Source: Corticium candelabrum (taxonomy: Eukaryota > Porifera > Homoscleromorpha > Homosclerophorida > Plakinidae). From it: a stretch of DNA of 64,000 bases. A program made the translations under genes and the position numbers. The DNA lies in NCBI RefSeq assembly GCF_963422355.1, contig NC_085098.1:2537132-2601131 (forward strand), in the 5' to 3' direction. How positions within the stretch are numbered: the stretch's first letter is position 1; each line of letters starts with the position of its first letter. Under the pieces are notes generated by a model. The model was given only the letters and a program-made list of their open reading frames with translations. It did not search any database and was not told where the DNA came from. Positions 39,501 to 50,000 of this stretch are shown one piece after another.

Positions 39501-42500
39501 TTTGTAACTGAGTAGTCAATTGCTTTTACCATCTGATATCACATTTTGTTAGCGTGTGAGCTACACCCGCATGTCGTCTTCTCCTTTGTCTTCCTTTTCG
39601 TACTTAGAGGAATAGGCAGCACATGCAAACCAACTTCTAGTTGTCGTACGTTGCATGCATGACCATCTACGAAGCGTGGTATTTGCTCTCAATGCAGGGT
39701 GACGTGCAGAGCTAAGATTTGCGTGCATTGCAGTCGACCTTTGGTTGGCCTCTGTGGTAAACTTTGAGTTTAGCGCTCTTAGAACGAGAGACAGACAACG
39801 AGAAGAGCTGTCAAGAGTTGACCTGTTGTTGGAGAGTGAAATTACATTAGCAAAGAGCCAATAGAGACATGCATCCCTGTCGAGGATGCACAAACATTGA
39901 ACAGCACTCTGATTGGAGGGTAGAGAGTCGGTGGTTTGTTTGAGTGGCGAATGTCTCCAGCCGACCTTTCTCCGCCATGGGGGTGATGATCGGCTGGACA
40001 CTCGAGCCTAACTTGAAAATGGCATTTTGAGAAATTGTGTCCTGCCAACTACAAATAGTACTATATCTTAGCGTTGTTGCTTTTCTGACTTGGAAAGACT
40101 GTTGTGTGTATTGTATAGATGTAAAAGCATCGCACTTGCAAACCCAGTGACTTTTGGCTATGGCTTGTTCATAATTTCTGTCAAATGCATGTGATATCGT
40201 TTTTTTGTCATTAGATGGTCAACGTGTATGTGAGGCAAATTGTTTATTTACTAGTTGTGAATTAGCAGTAAGGGCGCATCTCCATTATGGCCTAAACATA
40301 AGTTGTTTAAGCCAAGCATGTTTAAGATTTAGTGCGTCTCCACTAACGTTAAACCTGTGTAAACATAAACCTACACAGCTTTTGCTAAACCTAGTTCAGA
40401 GGTAGTTTAGCTCAAGTAGTTTAGGTTTAACGGTCACGTGATGGTAATGCAGGCTGATTGAAGATGGATGCGAATTTTAGTGCCTTTGCAGTGTTTTCTT
40501 TTTCTCTGGAGGATACTTGAAAAGACAAAATCAGAAAACAGCGTTTAGATGTTGCAGAGAGTGAAGAGAGAGAGAGAGAGAGAGAACGATTTCTTCGACA
40601 TCTCAGACCGCCAGTGTTCCATCTCTCACTATTGCTGTGCACTCCAACTTGTCATTTGACGCTTTCGCCCACACATCCTCTGAGATAGCGGTAAATGAAT
40701 TCTGGCGACGCAACAAAGTCTCAGATACTGATGTTGAGATATTGGATAAACATGGTGGACATGACAAGTGGAGACACTTCCTAACTAAACAAGTTTAGAT
40801 TCTAAACAAGTTTTTACGTTAAACCAGTTTAAAGAGCAACAAATGGAGACGTGGCCTGTAGGTGGTTGTTTGGTGTAGCATTTTCTGTTGTTTCTAATTC
40901 TTTAGCAACAGAGCTGGACATCAGCAGTCATTCTTACTACTGAAAGTTTAGAAGGTTCTGTACTTTGTTTGTTTGAAATATCAGAATGAAAATGAGATAG
41001 CACTCTCAAAATGAGAGATGTTTGAACTTATTTTTGATTTGTTTTCGTGCTAAGAAATAGTTGTAGAGAAGCAGTGGTTAAAAATATTTTGCTGTCATGC
41101 TGTATTTGGTCTTCGTGCTTTTGATGTGTGTGCATAGTCTTTATTACAACACATGTATCTGGTTTGCAGAATTTTAAATATTATAAGTAATGGTGATAAT
41201 TTATAAATTGAGGTTATAAATATCTTACGTGAAGGAGGTTTGGTTTAGGGGTCATTCAAAATTATCGACAATTTCACGAGTGTACAAAGTGCATGCTTTT
41301 CTTAAGCCCCCTCTCTCCCCCAAAGTGTACGCAGTATTTTTTATGCATACTTCAATAGCTTGACCTTGGTTCCATTTATTAGATAGTTGACGTGTGGTCT
41401 TCAATGCTCCTGCATTGATACAGTTCTTTCATTCCAGTTGACCTGCTTGAATGACGTCAGTTCAAGGTTTCCGGTCATTCAAGTGTACAAGACGAAAACA
41501 TCGAGAAAGTCGTGGTAGAGACAGCTGGGCTCTATGGATGGCTGATGTTGTTCTAGAACAAAACCGGAATAGGCTGCTGTGGTCATACATGTTTGCAAAT
41601 CCTGTACATATGGGTGACTAGCATGAGAACTATGAATGATGCAATTCTAGTCATGGAAAACAGAGAAATTAGCACGAGCCATGTGCTACAGATCAACGTT
41701 TTATAAGCGTACAGAGGCCATAACCCTTTCCCCCTATCATGCGTGCTCTTTGTACACTCGTGAAATTGTCGATATTTTTGAACGACCCCGTATTTTAATA
41801 TATTGCATTTTAACTTGTTGCTGCCACTTTTGTAGCAGATGGCAAACAAGCAGAAGTGATCAAAGGTTTGTTGCTGAAGTTGTTTCTTGAGCAATAGAGA
41901 CTGTTGTGATATAATGTAGGCCGGTGTCTTCATCATCACACAAAAGGGCTGCAACAGCAGGGCCAAAGAAACCACAGCAGACGTGCTTGAATGCAGTTGG
42001 TAGTGAATTGAATAGGTGAGACACACAATACTCTTTTCAACATATAAGGCGCAGTGGTGGATCCAGGGTGGTTCTTGGAGTGCCTAGGCACTGCCTTTTG
42101 TCAGGTCACAAGTAAGGATATGGACATGAAACTACTATGCTGGAAAGCAAAATGGGACGCTATTAAGGAGACATTCCTAGGGAGCCAAAGAGCACTATCA
42201 AACAATGTGACAAAACTGTAACATTCTTACTCTATTCTTTTAATAGTTGCTCTTTAATTAGTTGCTCTTGTGAGTGCAGTATCAGGGGTCTGAAGTGTCT
42301 CAAATCTTATACATACGGTTTACAATGGGCTAAGAAAGGCTCAATGGACTTGCACTGATGCACCTGAACTATTGATTTGACGTTGATTATGATGCATAAG
42401 TTTACTAGGAAACATCTTTACAGAATGTTTCTTTTGAACATACCGGAATAATGTATACTGTGATTTCAACCAACTTTAATGAAACCTCATTAAAAGTGTC

Positions 42501-45136
42501 CAAGCATTTTAGTTTGCACTACCTTTTTTTCCAGTCTGGATCCATAACTGAGATAGTAGTTTCATGTAGTTACATTGTCTTATTTTTGTTATTAGAAGTG
42601 AAGTGTGTGTGTTGATTGTAGTTGTGTGATGCTATTATTACCCGAGGCCCAGATATCCAGGGTTAGGGTATAGTAGTCGTCTGACGAGCGATCGTACGAC
42701 AGTATTTTTGGTTTTGCTTTAATGGGGGGGGGTGAAACCAGACAGCAAGTACAGACTGTATTAGGGAAATTCTAAATTTTTACATTGTAAGTTAATGATT
42801 GCTAGCAAATTCATTCGTAACGGCGAGGTGATGTTGATAATTTGCACATTTTATTGATTTGAATGAACTGCTGTAGATTTAGCAATGCAGTATCAGTTTG
42901 CTGCTCAAGCATGTCACTCTGAAATGAGAATGTTAATGTACTGTTTACCCATCAGTGAAACTGCGAACCAAGCATTAACAAGACACTTATGACCGCGATG
43001 TAGGTAACTGGAAACAATGTGATTGTAACTGGTTGTTTGAGTGCAGTTGCAGACAACTGGAAGTGCATGCATTCGTGTACAAATAGACCTCATATATCGT
43101 CATGGTGTAAGAAATTATGCAATTACGTACAGTCAGATGTTTGATAGGCAGGATCATGATACTTTGACACACTTGAGTATTTAAACTTTATTTAATTACT
43201 GTCTTTGGGCTAATTGTATTGTGCGTCTTGTACAGATGCTGAAGAGCAAGGATGTAACTAAATTATGTACATGTTGGTCTATTTTTTGACTAGTTGCTTT
43301 TGTGTGTTGTTTTGGATTTGAAATTTACCATGTTACTTGACAGACAACGGTAGTGCTTGAGGAGTAACTAGCTGTCATCTCAACTGTCTGTAGACTTAGA
43401 CAAGAAAGACAAGAGCAACACCGAACTCCCATGTTTCATGGAGCCACTGCTAATCTACAGCAGCAAACGGTATGGATAATTTCCAAGTTCACATTGCTGT
43501 TGATGTCGATATGATCAGTGCTTGTTGCTTACCTGTTTCTATCTTGTATTATGGAGACTGAAGATGAAGCATTAACTCGTGCTATCCAGGAATCATTGCG
43601 AGATTCTTCAGTGTCGAATTCAAATGTGCAACCGCTGCCTGACGCACAAACTGCAAAGTAGATTTTTCAGACTTAGTTTTATGTGTGTAGTCTGACAGTG
43701 TGTTTGGTAGTGAAGATGATGCTGCATTAGCACAGGCCATTGCAGCATCCCTGGACGATCAAGAGAAACAGAGAGCACAAATGAGACAAAAGGTGAGGTA
43801 GTAATAATAAGTACGTTGTTGTGGAGATAATTTTGTTGTATGATGCTTGCTGTCAATCTGATTTTATTCAATATTGGTTTGTTGATAGTTGTGAAATCAT
43901 AAGTGTACTAGTCCACAAACGATTAGGCTTGAGTGTTCAGCTGGTCTTCTCATGGGGGGAGAGAGATGATTGGCTGAACACTGAGCCTAACACCCCATAA
44001 GTCCGAGTGCGCGCTGTGGGCAGTGAAAATTGAACCCGCCCCGAGTCGAGTCCCCAAGAGGGGTCCCCGGCAAGTCGAGTGCGAGCCAGTTGAAATTGCA
44101 CCCGTCCCGCCGCACTGCGTGTGTACTGACAGTCTACTTCCTGTCTCTAGGCATGACGCAACTGCCGTGTACGGACAAGATGGCGCTTAGCGCAATCATA
44201 TGTAGATTATATGTATCAGTTGCAAAATTGATTAGTCAAATTAAATCTGATAATAAAGGAAATTAATAAAATGGTTTGTATTAGAAGACCTCACTCCTGT
44301 GGTGGAGTTACATGTCTCACATGTCCAGGGTTTCATACAGTACACCCCGGGAACTCCAGCATTTCCCCTACCAAAACATTAGACACTGATGACATCATTT
44401 GAGTCAAGCCAAGGTATTAAAGTTTAACACCAAGTTGATTTAGAATGGCACATAGTCAAGAGTCACTGACTCGAGATATTAGTAACAATTGAAGACTTCA
44501 CAGTAAAACTGCGTCGAATGAACTGTATCGCCGCCTATTTCTGGTAAGTCCGCGCATTGATTTGTTGGCCACGCTCCACACCATAGTACTCCCCTACCAA
44601 AACTCAAATCCTGTATGAACCCCTGATGTCGATTATAGTGAGAGTTGTCTGTTTGTTGTGACTATTATTGTGTTATATTGTTGTAATGACTGACGCATGG
44701 AAGAGTACAAACTGTTTGTGCAGACTTTGCAATAGTGCTAATCTGCACTTACTATCAGCAACAAACCATATCACATTGAATCTGTCAGGCTGTTATGATT
44801 AAATTAACAAAGCTAGCTGGAGAATTTTTTTAAAGTTGCAACTATGGGAGACAAATTTTGGTGATGTTCAGTATATTGTAGTGTATGCGTATTTTGTGGT
44901 GCACATATTGTGCACAGGAACACAGACAGATGGAGGAAGGTACTGTACTGTTGGATTGAGAGGGGGAGAAAGAAAAAAGATTTTTCTGTCAATTTTGGAA
45001 TTACATAGAGCACTTGTTTTCACTGAGACTTGGTAATTTTAGGATTCTGATTCTTACCTGCAAACCAACATGACAAAGTAAACATGCTAAGTAAAATGTG
45101 GAAAGATAAGCTTTGTTTTACAAGGATGAGACGCGC

Positions 45137-45189
<53 letters not shown>

Positions 45190-46221
45190 GATTATCACTG
45201 TGCAGGTCTGATGGTTAGCATTCCAATCAGTTGAACTATTGATGCAGCTGGTTATACCAACTAATTATGGTGTTTCTTCACTTGAACGATGTGTCATTGT
45301 AACATTTCAACATTATCCTATGGTCGCATTTTATTGGAGCATGTTGTACTATTTGAGCATGTTGTTATTGTTTCAACAGTTACTGTTTCTAGCTGTCATG
45401 TGTAGCATCTTGTGTAGTAGTCAAAATTATACCAATCAGGTAAAGACCAACTGCATGTGTTAGGTGTTCTACTCAAGCATGTCGTTGTAAGGTTTCAATG
45501 GTGTTCTAGAATGTCGTTGTTTTTGAAGCATGTGCCCGGATCCCAGAAATGTATGGAAGATAGAAGAGGTAACACATGTTATCCTCGGAATTCCAGACTA
45601 TTTTAAAGTAGAGGTTGGGTACTCCAATTCTACATACAGTATACCTAGTTTACTTTAAACTGCTACTGTAAACTTAGGAATTCGGAATATCTCTAAAACA
45701 TGTCTCTGTGACTGACTTTGGTTATGTTGTCGATGATTTTGAACCTTGTTTTGAGGCTGATGCAGACGTGCTTCCTTTTCTTCAAAGCCATACTGTATTC
45801 CTATGCACTGGCAAGTGAAGACAGGTAGGGAACGTGCTTGTTTATATGACGAGTTTCTACTCCCAAGTACCTTCCGTCTGAGCTCCAAGGTCTCACACGC
45901 ACTAGTAAAGGTGCCTAGATCTTGGAGGTCTGGATTAGGGAGGTTTGAGTGTGTCATTCAGTTCAAAGTTATGAATGTATGTATGTATGTACCAGTATGT
46001 GTATTTGTTATATCTATGGTACATATAATGTCCATAATTCTAGTCTACACTAAAAGAAATAGCTACTTCACTCTTTAGTTCGTGATGTAGACCTAAATCC
46101 GGATACTTGTTTGCTGCTGCACTGCTAAAGTTAAAGTCATGCTATGCTTGAGCTGTGTACTTGACCTGCTGTTGTTATTTATATTTTAATACAGAAAGAA
46201 TCCAGCTGTACAATTTCCTGA
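33580..46221 (+). CDS. ZFAND2B: ZFAND2B/AIRAPL orthologue: AN1-type zinc finger, UIM and CaaX protein
   Basis: Ten exons: 33580-33634, 33706-33748, 35090-35216, 37827-37916, 37981-38096, 41920-42015, 43400-43469, 43557-43657, 43711-43792 and 46195-46221. All phases agree and sum to 269 codons. The protein starts MEFPELGSQCAVQTC and has two complete AN1 fingers: the first through DFLPNVCDTCHGVFC and HEHSRYEDHQC, the second CSFPGCKGKE...CAECNRTYCLRHRFTMDHNC. Between them lies VPICPLCDKPVPVRRGE, which resembles human ZFAND2A/B. Two ubiquitin-interacting motifs follow (EDEALTRAIQESLRDS and EDDAALAQAIAASLDD). The protein ends CTIS, a CaaX-type prenylation signal as reported for mammalian AIRAPL. 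The known role is docking the proteasome and p97/VCP to the ER membrane for protein quality control. Introns 2, 3 and 5 to 9 are expanded by foldback elements. Confidence 0.92.
34491..35026. mobile_element. MITE B: 536-bp element, about 43-bp inverted ends (TACCGTATAAG tip)
   Basis: Left TACCGTATAAGATGAAAC... and right, reverse-complemented, TACCGTATAAGCTGAAAT... pair over about 43 bp with a few mismatches and one indel. TA lies at both edges. Both ends carry TTTTATATTGGCG-like subterminal repeats. It has no coding capacity and lies in ZFAND2B intron 2. Confidence 0.82.
35549..35740. repeat. Foldback repeat, copy 1 (TAGCCTCG tip)
   Basis: GCAAGCCAAGCCTTCC near the left pairs with GGAAGGCTTGGTTGC about 100 bp further on. 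Its two halves reappear at 36385-36585, one half inverted and the other in direct orientation. It lies in ZFAND2B intron 3. Confidence 0.6.
36385..36585. repeat. Foldback repeat, copy 2, rearranged relative to copy 1
   Basis: The first half is the reverse complement of the second half of copy 1 (TTTGCAACCAAACCTTCC). The second half repeats the first half of copy 1 in the same orientation (GCGAGCCAAGCCTTCC, then CACGTG-containing sequence). Confidence 0.6.
36963..37663. mobile_element. MITE C: 701-bp element with a pogo/jerky-like transposase relic
   Basis: Inverted ends of about 36 bp (left TACCATATTACCCCGCTTAG, right reverse complement TACCGTATTACCCTGTTTAG) are bounded by TA. Each end also folds on itself through AAGGGCATGCCCTT-like inverted repeats. 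Inside, at about 37165-37345 (+), a decayed frame reads YTVKRKLVAIE and, after two stops, VPRTCLQHWVKKREEI, which looks like the N-terminal helix-turn-helix of pogo/Tigger/jerky transposases. It lies in ZFAND2B intron 3. Confidence 0.7.
39304..40010. mobile_element. Foldback element D: 707 bp with about 105-bp inverted ends (TAGGCTCGAG tip)
   Basis: Left 39304-39410 and right 39905-40010 are imperfect reverse complements. Both run from TAGGCTCGAG through the GTCCAGCCGG region and a GGAGAAAG stretch to TTCGCCACTCAAA. Each arm also contains its own small hairpin (CCGGTC...GACCGG). There is no coding capacity. TA lies at the edges. It lies in ZFAND2B intron 5. Confidence 0.85.
40270..40862. repeat. 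Probable decayed inverted-repeat element (GTCTCCA-type ends)
   Basis: The left part carries GCGCATCTCCATTATGGCC and TAAACATAAGTTGTTTAA. The right part, reversed, carries GGCCACGTCTCCATTTG and TTTAAACTGGTTTAAC. Similarity is partial, so boundaries are approximate. It includes a short (GA)n. Confidence 0.4.
41248..41789. mobile_element. MITE E: 542-bp element with about 45-bp inverted ends (GGGGTC tip)
   Basis: Left GGGGTCATTCAAAATTATCG and right reverse complement GGGGTCGTTCAAAAATATCG continue together through ACAATTTCACGAGTGTACAA. There is no coding capacity. It lies at the end of ZFAND2B intron 5, 130 bp before exon 6. Confidence 0.82.
42052..42550. mobile_element. Possible hAT-type MITE (CAGTGGTGGATCCAG ends)
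   Basis: The left CAGTGGTGGATCCAG and right (reverse complement) CAGTTATGGATCCAG pair imperfectly. The target duplication is not visible. It lies in ZFAND2B intron 6. Confidence 0.45.
43924..43989. repeat. Mini-hairpin of family D (66 bp)
   Basis: TAGGCTTGAGTGTTCAGCTGG at the left pairs with the reverse complement at the right edge. It has the same tip as the 707-bp element at 39304 but the entire interior is missing. TA lies at both edges. It lies in ZFAND2B intron 9. Confidence 0.8.
44326..44625. mobile_element. hAT-type MITE, 300 bp (CAGGGTTTCATACAG ends)
   Basis: Left CAGGGTTTCATACAG and right reverse complement CAGGGGTTCATACAG. The five bases ATGTC flank both sides directly. A CCCTACCAAAA stretch repeats near each end. 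It lies in ZFAND2B intron 9. Confidence 0.7.
45127..45186. repeat. (CA)n microsatellite in ZFAND2B intron 9
   Basis: About 27 CA units with CGCA interruptions at the left. Confidence 0.95.
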
Positions 46222-46363
46222 ATACGGCAAAGCAGTCAAACCGACAATCACAGGAGCTCAAAGAATATAGTATATGATACAAATTGACGTTCATAGCAAC
46301 TACAGACTTTTTAAATTGAATAAAATATAACTGCATCATTAGTTGTGATGTCTAATATGTTGA

Positions 46364-46978
46364 TTAACTCTGTGGGCATTCGACGTCGCCATCATGAGTC
46401 GCTTTCAGTTTACTCAGCTCTTTCTTCATCAGCCTTTCCTGTTCTACGATAAGCTGTGGCTTCTTATAAGAGATAATTAGAGTGTTGTTTGCATGGGCGA
46501 TAGACAAGGCTTCCTGCTCCAGTTTCAAGCCTGCTCGTGTCATATCAGGAATGTCATACTTTTTGAAATATTTCCTGTTGGTTGTCTTGACAACCACGTG
46601 TTTTTGTTCGTCGTCCACGTAAACATTGTATGTAGGAATTAGATACGGCAAATTACGAACTCGCCATTCGAATGCTTTGGCCGTATCTCGTCGGACAAAT
46701 ACTGGGTTGGTGCTACTAGCCCGGATGTGCTCTGATTCCAAATTCAGTATAGCTTGGTAAGGAGCCTCTCCCACTTCAAATTCCCATTGAGTAGTTGTTC
46801 CTAGTGTTGATTTACGACGCCACTTCCTCACAGAAAGCTCTCCAGTGCGTTGATCGTATTCTTCAACCATTTCTTTGCCATCTGGAAGAGTGAAATGAAT
46901 CTTTCGTTTTCCATCTTGTACCAAACATGACTTCTTTGCAGCTTTCAGAGTTTTAATCCACGAACTTGCCTCAGCCAT
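46364..46978 (-). CDS. DPCD: DPCD orthologue (cilia-associated, R2TP/RUVBL co-factor), intronless
   Basis: A single uninterrupted frame of 204 residues, close to the human length of 203. I start it at the ATG at 46978 because homology begins there (MAEASSWIKTLKAAKKSCLVQDGKRKIHF against human [28 protein letters not shown], from memory). Diagnostic stretches are DGKEMVEEYD, LSVRKWRRKS, WEFEVGE, NPVFVRRDT, WRVRNLPY, VVVKTTNRKYFKKYDIPD and AHANNTLIISYKKPQ. DPCD was named from a deletion in ciliary dyskinesia and associates with RUVBL1/2, probably helping assemble dynein arms. An in-frame upstream ATG at 47068 would overlap exon 1 of DCTN4 on the other strand and is unlikely to be used. The stop codon lies 142 bp from the ZFAND2B stop (convergent), and the start lies 51 bp from the DCTN4 start (divergent). 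The gene has several introns in vertebrates but none here. Confidence 0.95.
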   Translation of the reverse strand: MAEASSWIKTLKAAKKSCLVQDGKRKIHFTLPDGKEMVEEYDQRTGELSVRKWRRKSTLGTTTQWEFEVGEAPYQAILNLESEHIRASSTNPVFVRRDTAKAFEWRVRNLPYLIPTYNVYVDDEQKHVVVKTTNRKYFKKYDIPDMTRAGLKLEQEALSIAHANNTLIISYKKPQLIVEQERLMKKELSKLKATHDGDVECPQS

Positions 46979-47029
46979 GTGGCGATCCACATGAATAAAC
47001 CAATTCTGATTTGCGCATGCGTGATTAAG
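46979..47029. promoter_or_regulatory. 51-bp bidirectional promoter region of DPCD and DCTN4 with an NRF-1-like site
   Basis: The region lies between the two divergent start codons. It contains TTTGCGCATGCGTG (about 47010-47022), a near match to the NRF-1 palindrome common in vertebrate bidirectional promoters. The actual transcription starts may overlap the genes. Positional evidence is strong; the factor is an inference. Confidence 0.5.
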
Positions 47030-50000
47030 ATGTCTGGGGTTGAAGTGCTGTACACAACTGCTGATCAAAAATTTAGACCTACTCCACTTTCAAGGCTCTA
47101 CTTTTGTGTACACTGCGTGTCTCTAAAGAGCAAGCGATGTGTGATGCACGAGGTAATGTGAGATGCTCGACGTGTTGCTGCTACATCGTTCTGTCAGTTG
47201 TGGTCGCTAACTGTTGTAGTTGGATTCTATTTATTTACCGTGCGAATTGGAAAATATTCCTACTGCAGATGCTAACGTGAGGAAGAACAGGTTGGTACAA
47301 ACAGAATTTATAGAAATTATTGCGATGTGACTGCATTTCTATACAAAGATACGTACATATGAATACATTTGATTTAGTGTACACGTGCGTGTCTGTCACT
47401 GTGTGGTGTACCCATGAATTCATGTTGTCACTGATGGTCAGTAATCAAACAAGGCAACTTCTGAAGCAACATAACATAGAGAAATGAAAGGAGAGAAGGA
47501 ATTTGACGCTCCATTTAATTCTCTAAATCAAGTAAAAATTTTGAAGTCACTTTTTAAATTTTGTAAATTTTGTAAGAACCAACCAGTTTCCTAAATTTAA
47601 TTGCTTCCTATTTTTGCGGAAATCAATTAATCAATTAGATGAAATTATTTTCCACACTTTTTCAATCTCTTTGTTTGCAGATGTTATCATCAGTGTTGCA
47701 CCTGTTTGTATTATTATAGTGCAATAGGTTTGAATTTGATGTTGTATTTTAGGTCTGCTAATTCATTTAGCTGCCCTCTATGTGAAAATCCTTTACAAGT
47801 GTTAGCTGCTGCTCTTCCCTTACTTCCATCACCAGCTGCCTCAGCTTTGGTTGAAAAATCTTCAGTAACATCTATGCCATCTACCTCAAAGGACACAAGT
47901 GTGAAGAGGAGTTATTACATGATGTGCGTTGTGTGCAGGTGGACATCACGAGATTCTCACATGGATGATGCTAGTGTTGGTAAAGTGATAATAATTATTG
48001 TGACAATTTGTATGCCATTTGTTGGTGAGATGTACATTTTGCATATACAGCGTCAGGAGCCTGGCCTAATACTGAACCAGAGGAAGTTGAGCAGGTTAGT
48101 AGTGTGTATTTATACAATTAAATGTTTGCATCTGTGTGTGTGTGTGTGCGTGCGCGCGCGCGCTGCTGTAGCTCAATTGGTTAGAGAGTGCATTTGGAGA
48201 ATGAAAACATCCGGGACCTTGCAGGGTTGCAGGTTCAAGTCACAGTGATGGCAATCTATGGCATAATTTCCTTAAGCAAGAAACTTACACACAATTGCTT
48301 CTCTCGACTCAGGAGTCTAAATGAATACCTGGTCATTGACTGGGGTGGATACGACCACTGGCTTGGCATCATGCAAGTAACATCATGCAAGTACATCATG
48401 CAGCAGACGGGTACTTTTGGGCCTTGGTGTCCAGTCCCAGAGCTACGCCATAGTTAGTGCACATGGATGACTCCGGCCAATTGCAAGCTCCAGGCGGATT
48501 GTACCGCTGGCCCTAAGCCTCCAAGTAGCACATGGAGGCCCTGTCTCTAGAGGTAGGGGGAGCTATCTCTGCAACTGACCTTAAAGTTGACGTCGAATGA
48601 CGTGGAGGGCTTGACATTTGTCCATTTGTCCATTTTGTGTGTGCGTTGTGTGTCGTGAATGTTAGGTGAATGTGCACAACAACTAGAATAAACAGTTGGT
48701 GGATATGTGGCATAGACACTGACATCTATTTTGTTCTCTTTGAAAAAGTGATCGGTAGATAGATGGGTAGCCTGCTAAAAGTTGAGCTATGTATATACTT
48801 TAAGGGCTTATAGTTCTTTGTGGTGACAGTAGGTTCTCATAAGAGGAATGTGTTTATTGGTATGATAATAATACAGTGGGTGTGAGAATTTAAATACTGC
48901 TTAATAGAAATCCTACAGAAAACTTTTACACTACACTGTCTAATCTACTGCTCTGCCCTGTATTTTACCACCACAAACTGGAAGACTGGACATATGAAAG
49001 GTACACTTCGTTGTTTAGTGCTATGCCTCCACAAACTTGATTACATGGTCTACGTAATCAAGTTGGAAGTTTGGGCTAAACTACAGGCAAAGCTGGATAT
49101 CAGAGCATAGTCACCATTACAAATAAGGAAAACGTATGGGAGCGATTTTGCAATCTTGTTGAAGTAGCAGAGTTCGGGTCGCGCGTAGCCTCAAAGTAGC
49201 TACGCAATCAAGTTTGCGTGGGCGTAGCTAAACGACGGAGTGTACAAACTATATGTAGTATTAGCGCATTAGACTAGTTGGACCCAAGGCTTGTAATGTT
49301 TTATCCTGTATGTAACTAATACTTACCACGAGGTTCATCTGAATCAGACCCGGCTCGCAACATCTGCAACACTACGTGGTGACAACGAGTGGGATTGAAG
49401 TTAGCAATGGCAGCTTCCACATTTCCGACTCCTGAACCGTTCAATTTCATCTATCCCGAACAATGGACGCGATGGATCAAGTGGTTCCTGAGATACCGCG
49501 AAGCGACAGGTCTGTCTGACAAAGCAGGCGAAACCAGATATCGACACTCATTTACTGTATGGGCGACAGAGCAGAAGACGTCCTGGCGTTGCTGAATTTC
49601 ACAGAGGACGAGAGAAAGGACTTCATCGTGGTAGTCACAAAGCTTGAAGGGTATTTCATAAAGAAACGCAATGTAATTTATGAAAGAGTGTGTTTCAATC
49701 AGCGTGTTCAGCACTAAGGAGAACCCGTGTAGAACTTTATTACCGCACAGTACCATCTGGCAGAACATAGTAGATTTGGAAATCTACACGATGAATTGAT
49801 CCGAGATTGGATAGTTGTGGGCCTCAGGGATGTCAAACTTTCAGAGAGATTACAACTAGATCAAGACCTCACATTAGAGAAGGCAATCACGGTCGTTCGC
49901 CAGAGTGAAACAGTCAAGAAACAACAGCTCATACTGAGGGCTCCTACTAATGCAGCAGAGGTAGCCCCAGTAACGAAGACCAAGAGCAAACCACAGAAAA

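Noticed and set aside
44010-44266. GC-rich island and 78-codon frame in ZFAND2B intron 9 with an AAGATGGCGC motif
   Set aside because: It could be a promoter or an inserted fragment, but I see no splice site or protein family to support a gene.
46979-47068. 30-residue N-terminal extension of DPCD
   Set aside because: It lies antisense to the DCTN4 start region and has no similarity to DPCD; the ATG at 46978 matches the family N terminus.
48164-48240. Possible tRNA gene
   Set aside because: It has A- and B-box-like sequence but no acceptor stem pairing and continues into a SINE body shared with other copies.
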